64,000 bases of DNA from CAZQVN01 sp964596775 (GTDB lineage: Bacteria > Eisenbacteria > RBG-16-71-46 > JABDJR01 > JAWXBZ01). Below are positions 38,570 to 47,988 of this stretch, piece by piece. The notes below the pieces were generated by a model. The model saw only the letters and a program-made list of their open reading frames with translations. It made no database searches and was not told the origin of the DNA. The position numbers and the translations under genes were made by a program. The stretch lies in contig CAZQVN010000010.1 of NCBI GenBank assembly GCA_964596775.1, positions 1 to 64,000 of the forward strand. Direction: 5' to 3'. Every line of letters starts with the position of its first letter. Position 1 is the first letter of the stretch.

Positions 38570-39034
38570 ATGGGCACTGATTCCGGAAAAACGTCCTTCC
38601 GCACCGGCCACATCGGCCTGAACGTCACCGATCTCTCCCGATCCGTCCGATTCTATCAGGAAGTCTTCGGATTTGACGTCGCCGGTGAGTCGAGGGAGAG
38701 CGGGCGGGAATACGCGTTCCTCGCCCAGGACAAAACGCTCGTCCTGACGCTCTGGCGGCAAAGCGACGGCCGCTTCCCCGCCGCGAGCCCCGGATTGCAT
38801 CACCTGTCGTTCCAGGTCGAATCCATCGAGGAGGTCCGCAAGGTCCAAAACCGGCTCACGGCGCTCGATGCGAAGATTCACCATGACGGCATCGTGCCCC
38901 ATGGCGAAGGCGCATCCTCGGGAGGGATCTTCTTCGAGGATCCGGACGGCATCCGCCTCGAGGTGTTCACCGCCTCCGGCGCCGGCGACCATGCCGCGCC
39001 GACGCCGGGCGCGCCCACCTGCGGGTTCTTCTGA
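38570..39034 (+). CDS. VOC-superfamily (glyoxalase/dioxygenase-like) protein
   Basis: A 154-residue protein with the paired beta-alpha-beta-beta-beta units of the vicinal oxygen chelate fold. Candidate metal ligands are H14 (TGHIGLNV), H77-H78 (PGLHHLSF) and E131 (IRLEVFT). Function may be glyoxalase-like, ring cleavage or fosfomycin-type resistance; the sequence does not decide. ATG 38570 follows AGGAG at 8 nt. The PNPOx-like gene starts one base past its stop, so the two are one transcript. Confidence 0.85.
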   Translation: MGTDSGKTSFRTGHIGLNVTDLSRSVRFYQEVFGFDVAGESRESGREYAFLAQDKTLVLTLWRQSDGRFPAASPGLHHLSFQVESIEEVRKVQNRLTALDAKIHHDGIVPHGEGASSGGIFFEDPDGIRLEVFTASGAGDHAAPTPGAPTCGFF

Positions 39035-39035
39035 G

Positions 39036-39923
39036 ATGGCCCGCGGCACGTGGCACGAGGGGGAGCGCCGGGCGCAGGAGAAGGCCGGCGTTCACGACAG
39101 GATGGCCGGGGCAGGTCCGCCAGGCCCCCTGATCCCGGCCGCGGCCGCCGACTTCCTCGCGGAACGGTCGTGGGTGATCGCGACGTTCGCCGACGGCGGA
39201 GGCGCGCCACGGATCGAGGCGCTGACCGGGCCCCCGGGCTTCGTCCGCGCCGCGGCGGACTCGGAGATCCGGATCGAGCCGGACCGCGCACCGCCCGTGG
39301 CGCCGGGAGCGGCCATCGGCCTCCTGGCGATCGAACCGGCGACGAAGCGCCGGATGAAGGCGAAAGGGGTTGTGACGGACGTCCGCGCCGCGTCCGGCGG
39401 TTCGACCTCGTCGGGGTCATCCGTTGGCGGTGCGGGGCTGTTAAGTCCCGAGTCCGAAAGCGGGCGCACGCTCGCGATCCGGACCGTCTCCGTCTACGCA
39501 CTCTGCCCGAAGCACATCACCCCGCGGGATGCGGCACTCCGGCCGCCCGGAATCGCCAGGCCGGGAGCGCAACTGACCGAAGCACAGCGATCGTGGATCG
39601 AGGGAGCCGACACGTTCTTTCTGGCCACTCACTCGCCGGAAGGCGGCGCCGACGCGTCGCATCGCGGCGGATCGCCCGGCTTCATCACCGTGATCGACGA
39701 CCGGACGCTCGCTTTCCCCGACTATTCCGGCAACAACATGTTCAACACGATCGGAAACCTCGAGATGGATCCGCGGATTGCGCTCCTGTTCGTCGATTTC
39801 AGGACCGGGGGCAGGCTCACGCTCCACGGCAGCGCCGCAGTCGAATGGGACGCCGCGGAAAGGGAGCGGCGCATCGTGATCCGGGTCCAGGGCACCGCGG
39901 GGGAAGAGGCGGCGCGCTTCTAG
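39036..39923 (+). CDS. Pyridoxamine 5'-phosphate oxidase-like flavoprotein
   Basis: A 295-residue protein with two split-barrel halves. The C-terminal half is clear: DTFFLATHSPEGGADASHRGG, FITVIDDRTLAFPDYSGNNMFNTIGNLEMDPRIALLFVDF and GRLTLHGSA are typical of FMN-binding PNPOx-like proteins with unknown substrate. The N-terminal half has weaker similarity (DFLAERSWVIATFADGGG). The order after the VOC gene suggests a shared detoxification role. The stop TAG shares CTAG with the convergent ferrochelatase. Confidence 0.82.
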   Translation: MARGTWHEGERRAQEKAGVHDRMAGAGPPGPLIPAAAADFLAERSWVIATFADGGGAPRIEALTGPPGFVRAAADSEIRIEPDRAPPVAPGAAIGLLAIEPATKRRMKAKGVVTDVRAASGGSTSSGSSVGGAGLLSPESESGRTLAIRTVSVYALCPKHITPRDAALRPPGIARPGAQLTEAQRSWIEGADTFFLATHSPEGGADASHRGGSPGFITVIDDRTLAFPDYSGNNMFNTIGNLEMDPRIALLFVDFRTGGRLTLHGSAAVEWDAAERERRIVIRVQGTAGEEAARF

Positions 39924-40951
39924 CCGGCGGCGCGCGCCCCGGTGAACCCCCTGACCATGTTTTCGAGCGCCCGGATCCAGGCCGGATGCTCGTTCAGGCA
40001 CGGAATCAGCGTCAGCTCGTGCCCTCCCGCTTCCCGGAAATCCTCGGCGGCCCGCATGCCGATCTCCTCCAGCGTTTCGAGGCAGTCGGACACGAAGGCG
40101 GGGCAGATGACGAGCATCCTCTTCGTGCCCTCCCCCGCCAGCCGCTTGATCTCGAAGTCGGTGTAGGGCTTGAGCCAGGGATCATCGCCGAGCCGCGACT
40201 GGAACGCCACCGAGTACCGACCCTCCGGAATGCCGGCGCGCGCCACGAACGCCCGGGCCGTCCGGTAGCACTGCGCCCGGTAGCACGTCGCGTGGGCGGG
40301 ACTGGGCACGGTGCAGCAGTCCGGGGTGGCCAGGCAGTGCGCTCCGGTCGGGTCCGATTTCCGGAGATGCCGCTCCGGCAGGCCATGAAAGCTGAACAGA
40401 AGGTGATCGTGGTCCCGGTCGAGGTACGGGCGGGCGCTCTCCACCAGGGCCTCGATGAAGTCCGGCTCGTCGAAATAGGGATCCTTGACGGTGATCGACA
40501 TTCCCGGGCAGATCCGCGCCGCCAGTTCCTTCACCCGCACGACGGCGGTTTCGAAACTGGACATGGCGTAGTGGGGAAAGAGCGGAACCAGCAGCAGGTT
40601 CTCCACCCCCTGGCCCTTGAGATTCCGGAGCGCCTGCTCGATGGACGGATTGCGGTAGCGCATGGCCAGTTCGACGGGAACGTCCACGCGCGCCTTCAGG
40701 AGATCCAGGACCCTGCGGCTGATCACGACCAGCGGCGACCCTTCCGGCGTCCAGACCTTGCCGTAGGCGTGAGCCGACTCCTTCGGGCGGTTCGGCAGGA
40801 TGAACAGGTTGACGACGAAAGCCCGGACGAGCCACGGGCTGTCGATGACGCGGCCGTCCATCAGGAATTCCCGGAGGTAGCGGCGCACGTCGCCGACGGA
40901 CGTCGAGTCCGGAGATCCCAGGTTGACCAGGAGCACTCCCTGCTTGGCCAT
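39920..40951 (-). CDS. hemH: Ferrochelatase
   Basis: A 343-residue enzyme inserting iron into protoporphyrin (or coproporphyrin) in haem synthesis. It has GVLLVNLGSPDS at the start, AMRYRNPSI, VPLFPHYAMSSF, the catalytic histidine block LFSFHGLPERHL and the second block VAFQSRLGDDPWLKPYTD with FVSDCLETLEEI. A cluster of cysteines in CCTVPSPAHATCYRAQCYRT might bind an iron-sulphur centre, as in some ferrochelatases. ATG 40951 is chosen because the family begins there; the frame is open further upstream. Confidence 0.95.
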   Translation of the reverse strand: MAKQGVLLVNLGSPDSTSVGDVRRYLREFLMDGRVIDSPWLVRAFVVNLFILPNRPKESAHAYGKVWTPEGSPLVVISRRVLDLLKARVDVPVELAMRYRNPSIEQALRNLKGQGVENLLLVPLFPHYAMSSFETAVVRVKELAARICPGMSITVKDPYFDEPDFIEALVESARPYLDRDHDHLLFSFHGLPERHLRKSDPTGAHCLATPDCCTVPSPAHATCYRAQCYRTARAFVARAGIPEGRYSVAFQSRLGDDPWLKPYTDFEIKRLAGEGTKRMLVICPAFVSDCLETLEEIGMRAAEDFREAGGHELTLIPCLNEHPAWIRALENMVRGFTGARAAG

Positions 40952-41209
40952 GTTTCGCTCGCCTCTCCCTTCCCGGTTGCGGTGAACCTCGTTCCGCGGA
41001 TTGCGGGCCGCGAAGTGTAGCACCGCGGGGGCAGCGGTAGAATCGCGGTCGCCACGGGGCGCCCCGGCCTCGGATTCCTGATCGCCCATGACGGGCGGAC
41101 GCACGGTAACCGGGCGCTCGCCCGGGCGGAGCGGCGCACCCTGGTCCCGCTCACGATGCCGGCCACAGCCCACGCGATCACGGCAGGTCCTCGGCGCCCG
41201 GGCAATTCC
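40952..41209. other. Non-coding spacer upstream of hemH
   Basis: This 258-bp spacer lies between hemH and the end of the CIA30-like gene, both minus strand. It likely contains the hemH promoter. Nothing else is recognised. Confidence 0.3.
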
Positions 41210-41821
41210 TCAGGAGCCGACCGGACCGGCCCAGGTCCGGACGAAGTCGATCTCCAGCGAGAACGGGCCGGGATTGCCGTCCGCAACCATGAAACTCAAC
41301 TGGGTCACCCCGGTCGTGTCGAGCGGGGGCGCGTCGGGCACGCCCCGGCCGCGGAACGTGGCGGCGAATGCGTCGAACGGAATCCGCAGGACCGTCCACG
41401 TGCCGGGGGTCGTCTGAAACTCGGCCCGGTAGGCGATGCCGTCGAACCGGTCGTCGGTGCGCAGCCGGAGCTGGTAGATGCGGCCGTCTCCACGAACGCG
41501 CAGCTCCAGGCCATCCGGAGCCGGCGCGACAAGAGGCTCGACGGCGGTCCGGACCGAGGCGAACCCGCCGTTGTTCTCCAGCGACAACGCGCCGGTAAAC
41601 AGGCCGGTATTCGAATCCGTGAGCCGGAGATCGCTGCGCGACACGCCCCCCATGACGACATCATCGACGGCCGACCATCGGCGCTGCGGATCTCCGGAAA
41701 ACCGGACGAGGTAGATCGGTTCAGCCATCGGGCCTCCGGTCGCGGGTGCGGGCGCGAGGCCCGGGATCACCGCGGTCACGAGAATGAGAATCGGCATGTA
41801 CCAGGTGCGGAAGTCGCTCAT
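41210..41821 (-). CDS. Exported CIA30-family protein
   Basis: A 203-residue protein with an N-terminal hydrophobic segment (YMPILILVTAVIPGLAPAPA) that is a likely signal peptide. The body has the CIA30 pattern: WSAVDDVVMGGVSRSDLRL, FTGALSLENNGGFASVRT, and VTQLSFMVADGNPGPFSLEI near the end. Family members in mitochondria assist complex I assembly; bacterial members are galactose-binding-like and of unknown role. ATG 41821 is chosen for the signal peptide. The gene is divergent from the molybdopterin oxidoreductase. Confidence 0.8.
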   Translation of the reverse strand: MSDFRTWYMPILILVTAVIPGLAPAPATGGPMAEPIYLVRFSGDPQRRWSAVDDVVMGGVSRSDLRLTDSNTGLFTGALSLENNGGFASVRTAVEPLVAPAPDGLELRVRGDGRIYQLRLRTDDRFDGIAYRAEFQTTPGTWTVLRIPFDAFAATFRGRGVPDAPPLDTTGVTQLSFMVADGNPGPFSLEIDFVRTWAGPVGS

Positions 41822-41910
41822 GCATGTCAGAGAGGCCGGAAGCGGAATCGATTCATGTACTTCGGGGGAGCCGGGTACCGGGGCGGCGATCCCTCTGCTA
41901 CATTTCACCC

Positions 41911-44133
41911 ATGAAACGCATGACCGCCGCCGGGGGCTGGGCGGCGATCCTCTATTCACTGAAGAAGTCGAAGGAAGCCGGAGGTTTCGTCCGGCTGTAC
42001 CGCCGCCTGTCGAAAAAGAACGCCTGCAAGACCTGCGCATTCGGCATGGGCGGCCAGCTCGGCGGGATGAAAAACGAAGCGGGCACCTGGCCAGAGGTCT
42101 GCAAGAAGTCGATCCAGGCGCAGGCCGCGGACATGCAGCCGCCGATCGACCCGGCGCTCTACGAACGGATCTCCCTCGACAGTTTCCTGACGATGGACGG
42201 CCGGACGCTGGAAAACCTCGGCCGGATCGGGCACCCCGTCCGCCTTTCCGCCGGCGACACGCACTACCGGCGGGTGTCGTGGGACGAAGCGCTCGACGAC
42301 ATCGGCGCCCGCTTCCGGGCTTTCCAGCCCGATGAAGTCACGTTCTACTCCTCGGGGCGGGCCAGCAACGAGGCCGCGTTCCTGCTCCAGTGCGCGGCCC
42401 GCGCCTTCGGCACGAACAACGTGCACAACTGCTCGTTCTACTGCCACCAGGCCTCCGGCGTGGGGCTGGCGCAGGCGCTCGGATCGGGCACGGCATCGGT
42501 GACGCTCGAGGATCTCGAACATGCCGACTTCGCACTGGTGGTCGGGGCGAACCCCGCCTCGAATCATCCGCGCCTGATCACCCAGCTCGTGGAGATGCGG
42601 CGGCGCGGCGGCACGGTCGTCGTCCTGAACCCGCTCCGCGAACTCGGCCTCGAGCGCTTCCGGGTGCCGTCGCGACCGCTCTCGCTCCTCTTCGGGTCGC
42701 GCGTGTCGGACCTCTACCTGCAGCCGCGCATCGGCGGCGACATCGCGGCCCTGAAGGGAATGGCCAAGGCCTGCCTCGGGCTGAACGCCATCGAACGCGA
42801 TTTTCTCAAGGGGCACGTGGACGGCTGGGACGCCGTGGAGGCGGACATCGCCGCCACGTCGTGGGAAACGATCGAGCATCACTCGGGGCTCTCGCGGGTG
42901 GCGCTGGAAAACGCCGGGCGGCACTACGCGAAGGCGCGGAACGCGATCTTCATGTGGGCCATGGGCATCACGCATCACGAGCACGGCGTGGACAACGTGC
43001 TGGCCATCACGAACCTGGCCCTCATGCGCGGCATGGTCGGACGGCCCCATGCCGGAATGATGCCGATCCGGGGTCACTCGAACGTGCAGGGCGTGGGCTC
43101 GGTGGGCGTGGCGCCGGCGCTCAAGGAGGCGTTCGCGGCGCGGATGGAGGAGCTGCACGGCATCACTGTGCCGAAGTCGAAGGGGCTGAACACGCACGAG
43201 ACGATCCTGGCCATGGAGACGGGCGCGATCAAGGCCGCGTTCTGCCTCGGCGGCAATCTCTACTCGAGCAACCCCGACCTCGAGCACACGGGCCGGGCGA
43301 TGCGGAACACGGAAACGATCGTCTACGTGTCCACCAAGCTGAACCCGGGGCACTTTCACGGCCGCGGAAAGACCACCTACATCCTCCCCTGCCTGGCCCG
43401 CGACGAGGAGAAGCAGGCCACCACGCAGGAGAGCATGTTCAACTTCGTCCGCCTGTCCGACGGCGGCGAACCGTACGGCTCCGAGGAGATGCGGAGCGAG
43501 GTGGACATCGTGGCGTCGCTGGCCGAGCGGATCCTGCCCGCCGGGCGGGTGGACTGGAACGCGTTCCGCGATCACGACACGCTGCGGAAGGCGATCGCCG
43601 GCGTCGTGCCGGGCTGGAAGGCCCTGGAGACGATCGGCACGACGAAGCAGGAGTTCACGATCGAGGGGCGGATCCGGCACACGCCGGATTTTCCGCTGCC
43701 CGGCGGCAAGGCCCGGGCGATCGTCACGCCGATCCCCGACACCCTGCCCCCGGAGGGGCACCTGACGCTGATGAGCCTCCGCAGCGAGGGGCAGTTCAAC
43801 ACCGTCGTGTACGAAAACGAGGACATCTACCGCGGCATCGACCGCCGCGACGTGGCCATGATGAACGAGGAGGACGCGCGGTCGATGGGCCTCGCGCACG
43901 ACGATCGCGTCCGCGTGGAAACGGACACCGGCGCTCTCGACAACCTGCGCGTGCGCTTTCTCGACGTGCCGCGCGGGAGCCTCGTGATGTACTACCCCGA
44001 GGCGAACACGCTCCTGCCGAGAAAGATCGACCCGAAGTCGGGCACCCCGGCGTTCAAGAACGCGCCGGCCCGGGTGATGAAGTCGAAGAGCGTGCCGGTG
44101 GCGGCGGCGCATCACGCGCGCAGCCACGCCTGA
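41911..44133 (+). CDS. YdeP-type molybdopterin oxidoreductase
   Basis: A 740-residue protein of the molybdopterin oxidoreductase superfamily, in the branch labelled formate-dehydrogenase alpha-like (YdeP). N-terminal NACKTCAFGMGGQLGG has only one CxxC, so a canonical 4Fe-4S ligand set is not evident. YSSGRASNEAAFLLQ, NNVHNCSFYCHQASG, ALVVGANPASNHPRL and IRGHSNVQGVGSVG are cofactor-binding blocks. MSLRSEGQFNTVVYENEDIYRG begins the C-terminal domain. No selenocysteine codon is seen. The substrate is unknown; E. coli YdeP is linked to acid resistance. ATG 41911 is preferred to an upstream start at 41824. Confidence 0.9.
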   Translation: MKRMTAAGGWAAILYSLKKSKEAGGFVRLYRRLSKKNACKTCAFGMGGQLGGMKNEAGTWPEVCKKSIQAQAADMQPPIDPALYERISLDSFLTMDGRTLENLGRIGHPVRLSAGDTHYRRVSWDEALDDIGARFRAFQPDEVTFYSSGRASNEAAFLLQCAARAFGTNNVHNCSFYCHQASGVGLAQALGSGTASVTLEDLEHADFALVVGANPASNHPRLITQLVEMRRRGGTVVVLNPLRELGLERFRVPSRPLSLLFGSRVSDLYLQPRIGGDIAALKGMAKACLGLNAIERDFLKGHVDGWDAVEADIAATSWETIEHHSGLSRVALENAGRHYAKARNAIFMWAMGITHHEHGVDNVLAITNLALMRGMVGRPHAGMMPIRGHSNVQGVGSVGVAPALKEAFAARMEELHGITVPKSKGLNTHETILAMETGAIKAAFCLGGNLYSSNPDLEHTGRAMRNTETIVYVSTKLNPGHFHGRGKTTYILPCLARDEEKQATTQESMFNFVRLSDGGEPYGSEEMRSEVDIVASLAERILPAGRVDWNAFRDHDTLRKAIAGVVPGWKALETIGTTKQEFTIEGRIRHTPDFPLPGGKARAIVTPIPDTLPPEGHLTLMSLRSEGQFNTVVYENEDIYRGIDRRDVAMMNEEDARSMGLAHDDRVRVETDTGALDNLRVRFLDVPRGSLVMYYPEANTLLPRKIDPKSGTPAFKNAPARVMKSKSVPVAAAHHARSHA

Positions 44134-44244
44134 GCGCGGGCGGGATCGTCGTCCGCATATCGGGTATCATGACGATGCGAACCGGCGGGAGAAGCGTGGC
44201 CGCCCGGACAGGACACCCATGGAGAGATGGATCGGAGGAGGCCA

Positions 44245-44607
44245 GTGAGACCAAAGAACGTGCTCGGCACCGAACTCAAGGACTGCAGCCGGAAACCGCT
44301 GACCGGATTCTACCGCGACGGCTGCTGCCGCACCGGCCCCGAGGACGTGGGGCTGCATCTCGTCTGCATCGAAGCCACCGCGGAGTTCCTGGCGTTTTCG
44401 AAGTCGCGCGGCAACGACCTGAGCACGCCGGTCCCGGCCTACGGATTCCACGGACTGAAGCCGGGGGACCGCTGGTGCCTCTGCGTCGAGCGCTGGAAGG
44501 AAGCGCTGGACGCCGGCATGGCGCCTGCCGTCAACCTGGAGGCCACGCACATCTCGGCGCTCGAGTTCGTGTCGCGGCAGGACCTCGAGGCGCACGCCGT
44601 CAAGTAG
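44245..44607 (+). CDS. DUF2237 protein
   Basis: A 120-residue protein with the characteristic run NVLGTELKDCSRKPLTGFYR, DGCCRTGPEDVGLHLVC, FLAFSKSRGNDLSTP, GLKPGDRWCLCVERWKEAL and ATHISALEFVS. Function is not known; the conserved cysteines suggest metal or redox chemistry. GTG 44245 is preceded by GGAGG at 6 nt; ATG at 44227 is an alternative. It lies downstream of the YdeP-like gene in the same direction. Confidence 0.85.
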   Translation: MRPKNVLGTELKDCSRKPLTGFYRDGCCRTGPEDVGLHLVCIEATAEFLAFSKSRGNDLSTPVPAYGFHGLKPGDRWCLCVERWKEALDAGMAPAVNLEATHISALEFVSRQDLEAHAVK

Positions 44608-44643
44608 CCCCGCCCGGCCGACCGCTTCCCCCGGGGAGCCTCC

Positions 44644-45720
44644 TCAGCTCCGGCTGAACCGCACCCCGCCCGATCCCGTCTCCACGCTGATCCGCCCCTT
44701 GCCGTCGCCGATCGTGCCGTGGAAGTAGTTGCGCTTGTGCCGGTGGCTTTCGTGGGGCACGTCGATGTCCACGCCGCCGGATCCGGTTTCCACGTCGACC
44801 TCCGCGCCCAGCGAAGCCGGAACGGCGATCCGCACATGGCCGGAGCCGGTGTCGACCACCAGGTCCTCGATGTCGCTGAGGAGCCCGAGGTCCACCCCGC
44901 CGCTCCCCGTGTCGAGGCTCACCCGCGACGTCCGCACCGAGACGATGTCGATGCCGCCGGATCCCGTATCGATGTGGATGTCCGCGGCGCTGATGTCCGA
45001 GCCGGACACGTTTCCGGAACCGGTATCCACGTGCAGCACTTTCCCCTTCACACCCTGCATCGTGACGCTGCCGGACCCGGTGTCGATATCGAGGTCGCCG
45101 TCGATGCCGCTGACGTGAACGGCGCCGGAACCCACATCAATGGAGAGGGCTCCGCGTATCGCCTCGGCGGTGACCGGCGACGCGGACGTGTCCAGCAGCA
45201 GGTCGGCGTTGACGCCGGACGCGCTCACCTCGCCGACGCCTAGCCTGAGGGCGAACGTCTTTCCGTCCGGCACCTTGATCGTCATGTCGGCCCAGCCGCT
45301 GAAGCCGGAGCCGCGACCGGAAATCCGGACCTTGCGACCGGAGCGACCCCTGCCGCCGAACGTGCCGTCGTCGTTGACGGTCATCTGCGTGTTCGACATG
45401 AAGCCGAGCTTCTTGTAGACGAACCGGTCCCCGGGATAGACGACCCGGAGCGTTTCCTTCCCGCCCACCTTTCCGGTTTCCACTTTGAGATCCCCGGCAT
45501 CGTCGCCGCCCCATTCGATCTCGACCTCGACGTCCGTTCCGGTGCCCCGGATCACGCGGGTTTCACCGATCAGGTTGTACACCGCCACATCGCTGCCCGG
45601 AATCGTGTAGCGGGTCCGGTTCTGCGCCGAGGAGATCGCGGGAAGGAAGAGCGCGGCGAGAGCCAGGAGGACAGGTAACGGCGATACCGGCGTACGGGAA
45701 ACGGCACGCGTGCGGGCCAT
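44644..45720 (-). CDS. Exported DUF4097-type repeat protein
   Basis: A 358-residue protein with signal peptide (LPVLLALAALFLPAISSAQ). The second half carries repeated DTGSGxV units at about 20-residue spacing (DIDTGSGSV, HVDTGSGNV, HIDTGSGGI, SLDTGSGGV, VVDTGSGHV), the DUF4097 beta-solenoid-like pattern. Such proteins are often under ECF sigma control in the envelope. ATG 45720 has GGAG 8 nt upstream; the frame extends 37 codons further. It is the distal gene of the sigma-factor operon, after a 195-bp spacer. Confidence 0.85.
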   Translation of the reverse strand: MARTRAVSRTPVSPLPVLLALAALFLPAISSAQNRTRYTIPGSDVAVYNLIGETRVIRGTGTDVEVEIEWGGDDAGDLKVETGKVGGKETLRVVYPGDRFVYKKLGFMSNTQMTVNDDGTFGGRGRSGRKVRISGRGSGFSGWADMTIKVPDGKTFALRLGVGEVSASGVNADLLLDTSASPVTAEAIRGALSIDVGSGAVHVSGIDGDLDIDTGSGSVTMQGVKGKVLHVDTGSGNVSGSDISAADIHIDTGSGGIDIVSVRTSRVSLDTGSGGVDLGLLSDIEDLVVDTGSGHVRIAVPASLGAEVDVETGSGGVDIDVPHESHRHKRNYFHGTIGDGKGRISVETGSGGVRFSRS

Positions 45721-45915
45721 GAGGTGCTCCTTCCGGTAAGTGGTTTCAAGATAGTGTTTTGGCGTGGCCGACCCGGAACGCATTCCGGAGTCCGCGGCGG
45801 CGGACGCCCTTCCGGCACGGAACCGGTTCACGCTGCGTCCATGAGGGTCAGACGCATCCGGAAAGAGATTTGTTGCATGGAAGGGGCGTGCCGCGGGCGG
45901 GCTACGGAGCGGGGG
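45721..45915. other. Spacer between the two DUF4097 genes
   Basis: A 195-bp spacer with the ribosome site of the distal gene near its left end. A promoter could lie here, but no clear elements are seen. Confidence 0.25.
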
Positions 45916-46830
45916 TCAGCGATCCCGGCGGATCGTGACCGGCCCCGAAAAGCTCCGCACCTGGACGAGACCGCCGCCGGAACCGGAAAAGACACGGTAC
46001 TCCTTCGTGGTGCCGTCCGGGCCGAGCGTGGGGATCACCTTCACGGCACTCTCATTGTCGATCGTGCAGGTGTAGCAGCGCACGTCGAGGTCCGCGTGCG
46101 TCGTCATCGGCACGTTCAGGTCGATCGCGCCGCTGTGCGTCTCCAGGAACAGTTCGCTGTCCCTGCACAGCGATCCCGAGTAGGCGATGTTGCCGGAGAC
46201 CGAGCTCATCGACACTCCCTTTCCGGACGGGCACTCGGGAGCATCGCTGCCCGACACGAGGGTGATGTTGCCCGACACGGTGGACAGGTCGACGACACCC
46301 CGCGCCTCCTTGACCCTGATGGCCCCGCCGACCGACTCCGCGCGGATGACCTCGGAGTCGGCATGGATGTCCATGTCGCAGGTCATGCAGTGGACGCGGA
46401 GGAGTCGCGGGCCGCCGTTGACGACGATGGCGCCGCTCATCGACTCGAGGTCCACCGGCCCGGTGACCCCGTCGATGCCGATCGGGGCCTGGAACGTCCG
46501 GACCTCGACCCGGCTGTTCAACGGCACCCGGACCTCGAGATCGGCGATGCCTCCGGTGGCCGGATCGGCGGGCACGACGGCCACCGCCACCTCGTCGCCC
46601 GAACGGGTCAGCGTCATGCGGCGGATCGCCTCGCCGAACCGGCCGACGGCGGCCACTTCGTTCCGCTCCCAGCCGACGATCGTCACAGTGCCGCGGGGGT
46701 TCAGGATCGTCACCGTGCCGTCCGGGGACGCGGCGATCCGGCGCGATTCCTCGCGGGCCGCGGCGACGCCTGTCGTGAGCCAGCAGGCCGCGAGCAGCAG
46801 GAGCGTGACTTTCGGGATCGGACGTTTCAT
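45916..46830 (-). CDS. Exported DUF4097-type protein, first copy
   Basis: A 304-residue protein with signal peptide (VTLLLLAACWLTTGVAAA). The repeating SGxI/SVSGNI pattern (LESMSGAIVV, LSTVSGNITLV, MSSVSGNIAYS, LETHSGAIDL) marks a DUF4097-like solenoid. Extra cysteine pairs (HCMTCDMD and RCYTCTID) are unusual and may form disulphides or bind metal. ATG 46830 has GAGG at a 5-nt spacing; GTG 46836 is possible. It follows the anti-sigma gene by 7 bp. Confidence 0.82.
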   Translation of the reverse strand: MKRPIPKVTLLLLAACWLTTGVAAAREESRRIAASPDGTVTILNPRGTVTIVGWERNEVAAVGRFGEAIRRMTLTRSGDEVAVAVVPADPATGGIADLEVRVPLNSRVEVRTFQAPIGIDGVTGPVDLESMSGAIVVNGGPRLLRVHCMTCDMDIHADSEVIRAESVGGAIRVKEARGVVDLSTVSGNITLVSGSDAPECPSGKGVSMSSVSGNIAYSGSLCRDSELFLETHSGAIDLNVPMTTHADLDVRCYTCTIDNESAVKVIPTLGPDGTTKEYRVFSGSGGGLVQVRSFSGPVTIRRDR

Positions 46831-46837
46831 GTGCACC

Positions 46838-47476
46838 TCAGTAGTTCAGGGCCAGCTGCAGGAACTCCACTTTCCTGCGGTGTGCGGACGCGACGAGATC
46901 GGTCAGCGTGCGGTTTGCGGGATCGGCGGCCAGGGCCTTCCTCGACTCGTCCAGCGCCGCGTCGATGATGTCCAGGTTTTTCTCGATGACCGCGGCGGTT
47001 TCCGCCGCGAGACCGGAACGGCGCGCGTCCAGCGCCCGCCGGAGGTCGCTCGCGGCGGATTCGTAGTGCGCTTCGGCCGCGGCCATCTCCATGCGGGCCA
47101 GAACGGCGTGGGCGGGGTCGGGATTCCCGCCCGGAGCCGGTGCGCCTCCCAAGCGGTCGGTGGTCCACAGCGCCGTGAGGATCACCGCCACCGCGGCGGC
47201 CGCGGCCAGGGCGCGGTGCACGAAGAGCGCCCGCGGAGACGGAAGAACGCGGAGCTCCGGCTCCAGGCGGGACGCGATCGACGGCCAGAAATCGACGGCC
47301 GGCGCGATGCCGGGAGCCAGGGCGCGCGCGGCGTTCCGGAGAGCGGTCACCGCGTCGACTTCGGCGCGGCACGGCGCGCACCCGGCAAGATGGGCCGCGA
47401 CGTCCCGGCGCTCGTCCGGGGACAGCATGTCGTCCACGTAATCGTGGACCCGTTCCTCCGCAATGTGATCGCTCAT
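46838..47476 (-). CDS. Anti-sigma factor, zinc-finger type
   Basis: A 212-residue membrane protein. The N-terminal anti-sigma domain has HDYVDDMLSPDERRDVAAHL followed by AGCAPC, with His and Cys zinc ligands. One membrane helix (RALAAAAAVAVILTALW) is near residue 105. The outside part is helical and Ala-rich. It starts at ATG 47476, overlapping the sigma gene stop by 4 bp, which supports stoichiometric production and mutual control. Confidence 0.9.
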   Translation of the reverse strand: MSDHIAEERVHDYVDDMLSPDERRDVAAHLAGCAPCRAEVDAVTALRNAARALAPGIAPAVDFWPSIASRLEPELRVLPSPRALFVHRALAAAAAVAVILTALWTTDRLGGAPAPGGNPDPAHAVLARMEMAAAEAHYESAASDLRRALDARRSGLAAETAAVIEKNLDIIDAALDESRKALAADPANRTLTDLVASAHRRKVEFLQLALNY

Positions 47477-47988
47477 CGCTCCATCACCTTTCTCAACAAC
47501 TTCCGGGCCCGGTGCAGCTGGGCCTTCGATGTGCCCACCGCGGTTCCCGTGACCTCGGCAATCTCCTCGTGCCGGTACCCTTCCACGTCGTGGAGCAGGT
47601 ACACGAGCCTCGCTCCCGGCGGCAGCGTCCGCAGGGCCCTCTCGAGGTCCGCGATCGGCTCCACCGGCGCGTCCTCGCGACCGGTGTCGAACGCCGCCGG
47701 ATCGTCCACGGGCATCACCCGGTCCAGCCGGCGCTTCCGACTCCTCATGCTCTGGATGATCACGTTCACGGCCAGCCGGTGCAGCCAGGTGGAAAAGGCG
47801 CTGTCGCCCCGGAACGTGGAGAGTTTCCTCCAGGCCCGCACGAAGACATCCTGGGTCAGGTCGTCCGCGTCCACCGGATCGGCGCACATCCTGAGACTCA
47901 GGGCGTAGACGCGGTTCACATTGTCCCGGTAGAGCTGTTCGAACGCGGACGCGTCACCGGCCTGGGCCCGGCGGATGAGGTCGGTCAT
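47473..47988 (-). CDS. ECF RNA polymerase sigma factor
   Basis: A 171-residue sigma-70 family protein. Region 2 contains FEQLYRDNVNRVYALSLRMC and DLTQDVFVRAWRKLSTFRGDSAFSTWLHRLAVN. Region 4 has LPPGARLVYLLHDVEGYRHEEIAEVTGTAVGTSKAQLHRARKLLR, seen as two segments. It probably directs its own operon and the DUF4097 genes. The start is ATG 47988. No clear ECF-type promoter was identified in the upstream spacer. Confidence 0.95.
   Translation of the reverse strand: MTDLIRRAQAGDASAFEQLYRDNVNRVYALSLRMCADPVDADDLTQDVFVRAWRKLSTFRGDSAFSTWLHRLAVNVIIQSMRSRKRRLDRVMPVDDPAAFDTGREDAPVEPIADLERALRTLPPGARLVYLLHDVEGYRHEEIAEVTGTAVGTSKAQLHRARKLLRKVMER

Noticed and set aside
41956..44127. 723-codon minus-strand frame opposite the molybdopterin oxidoreductase
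   Set aside because: Antisense shadow with His/Arg-rich composition.
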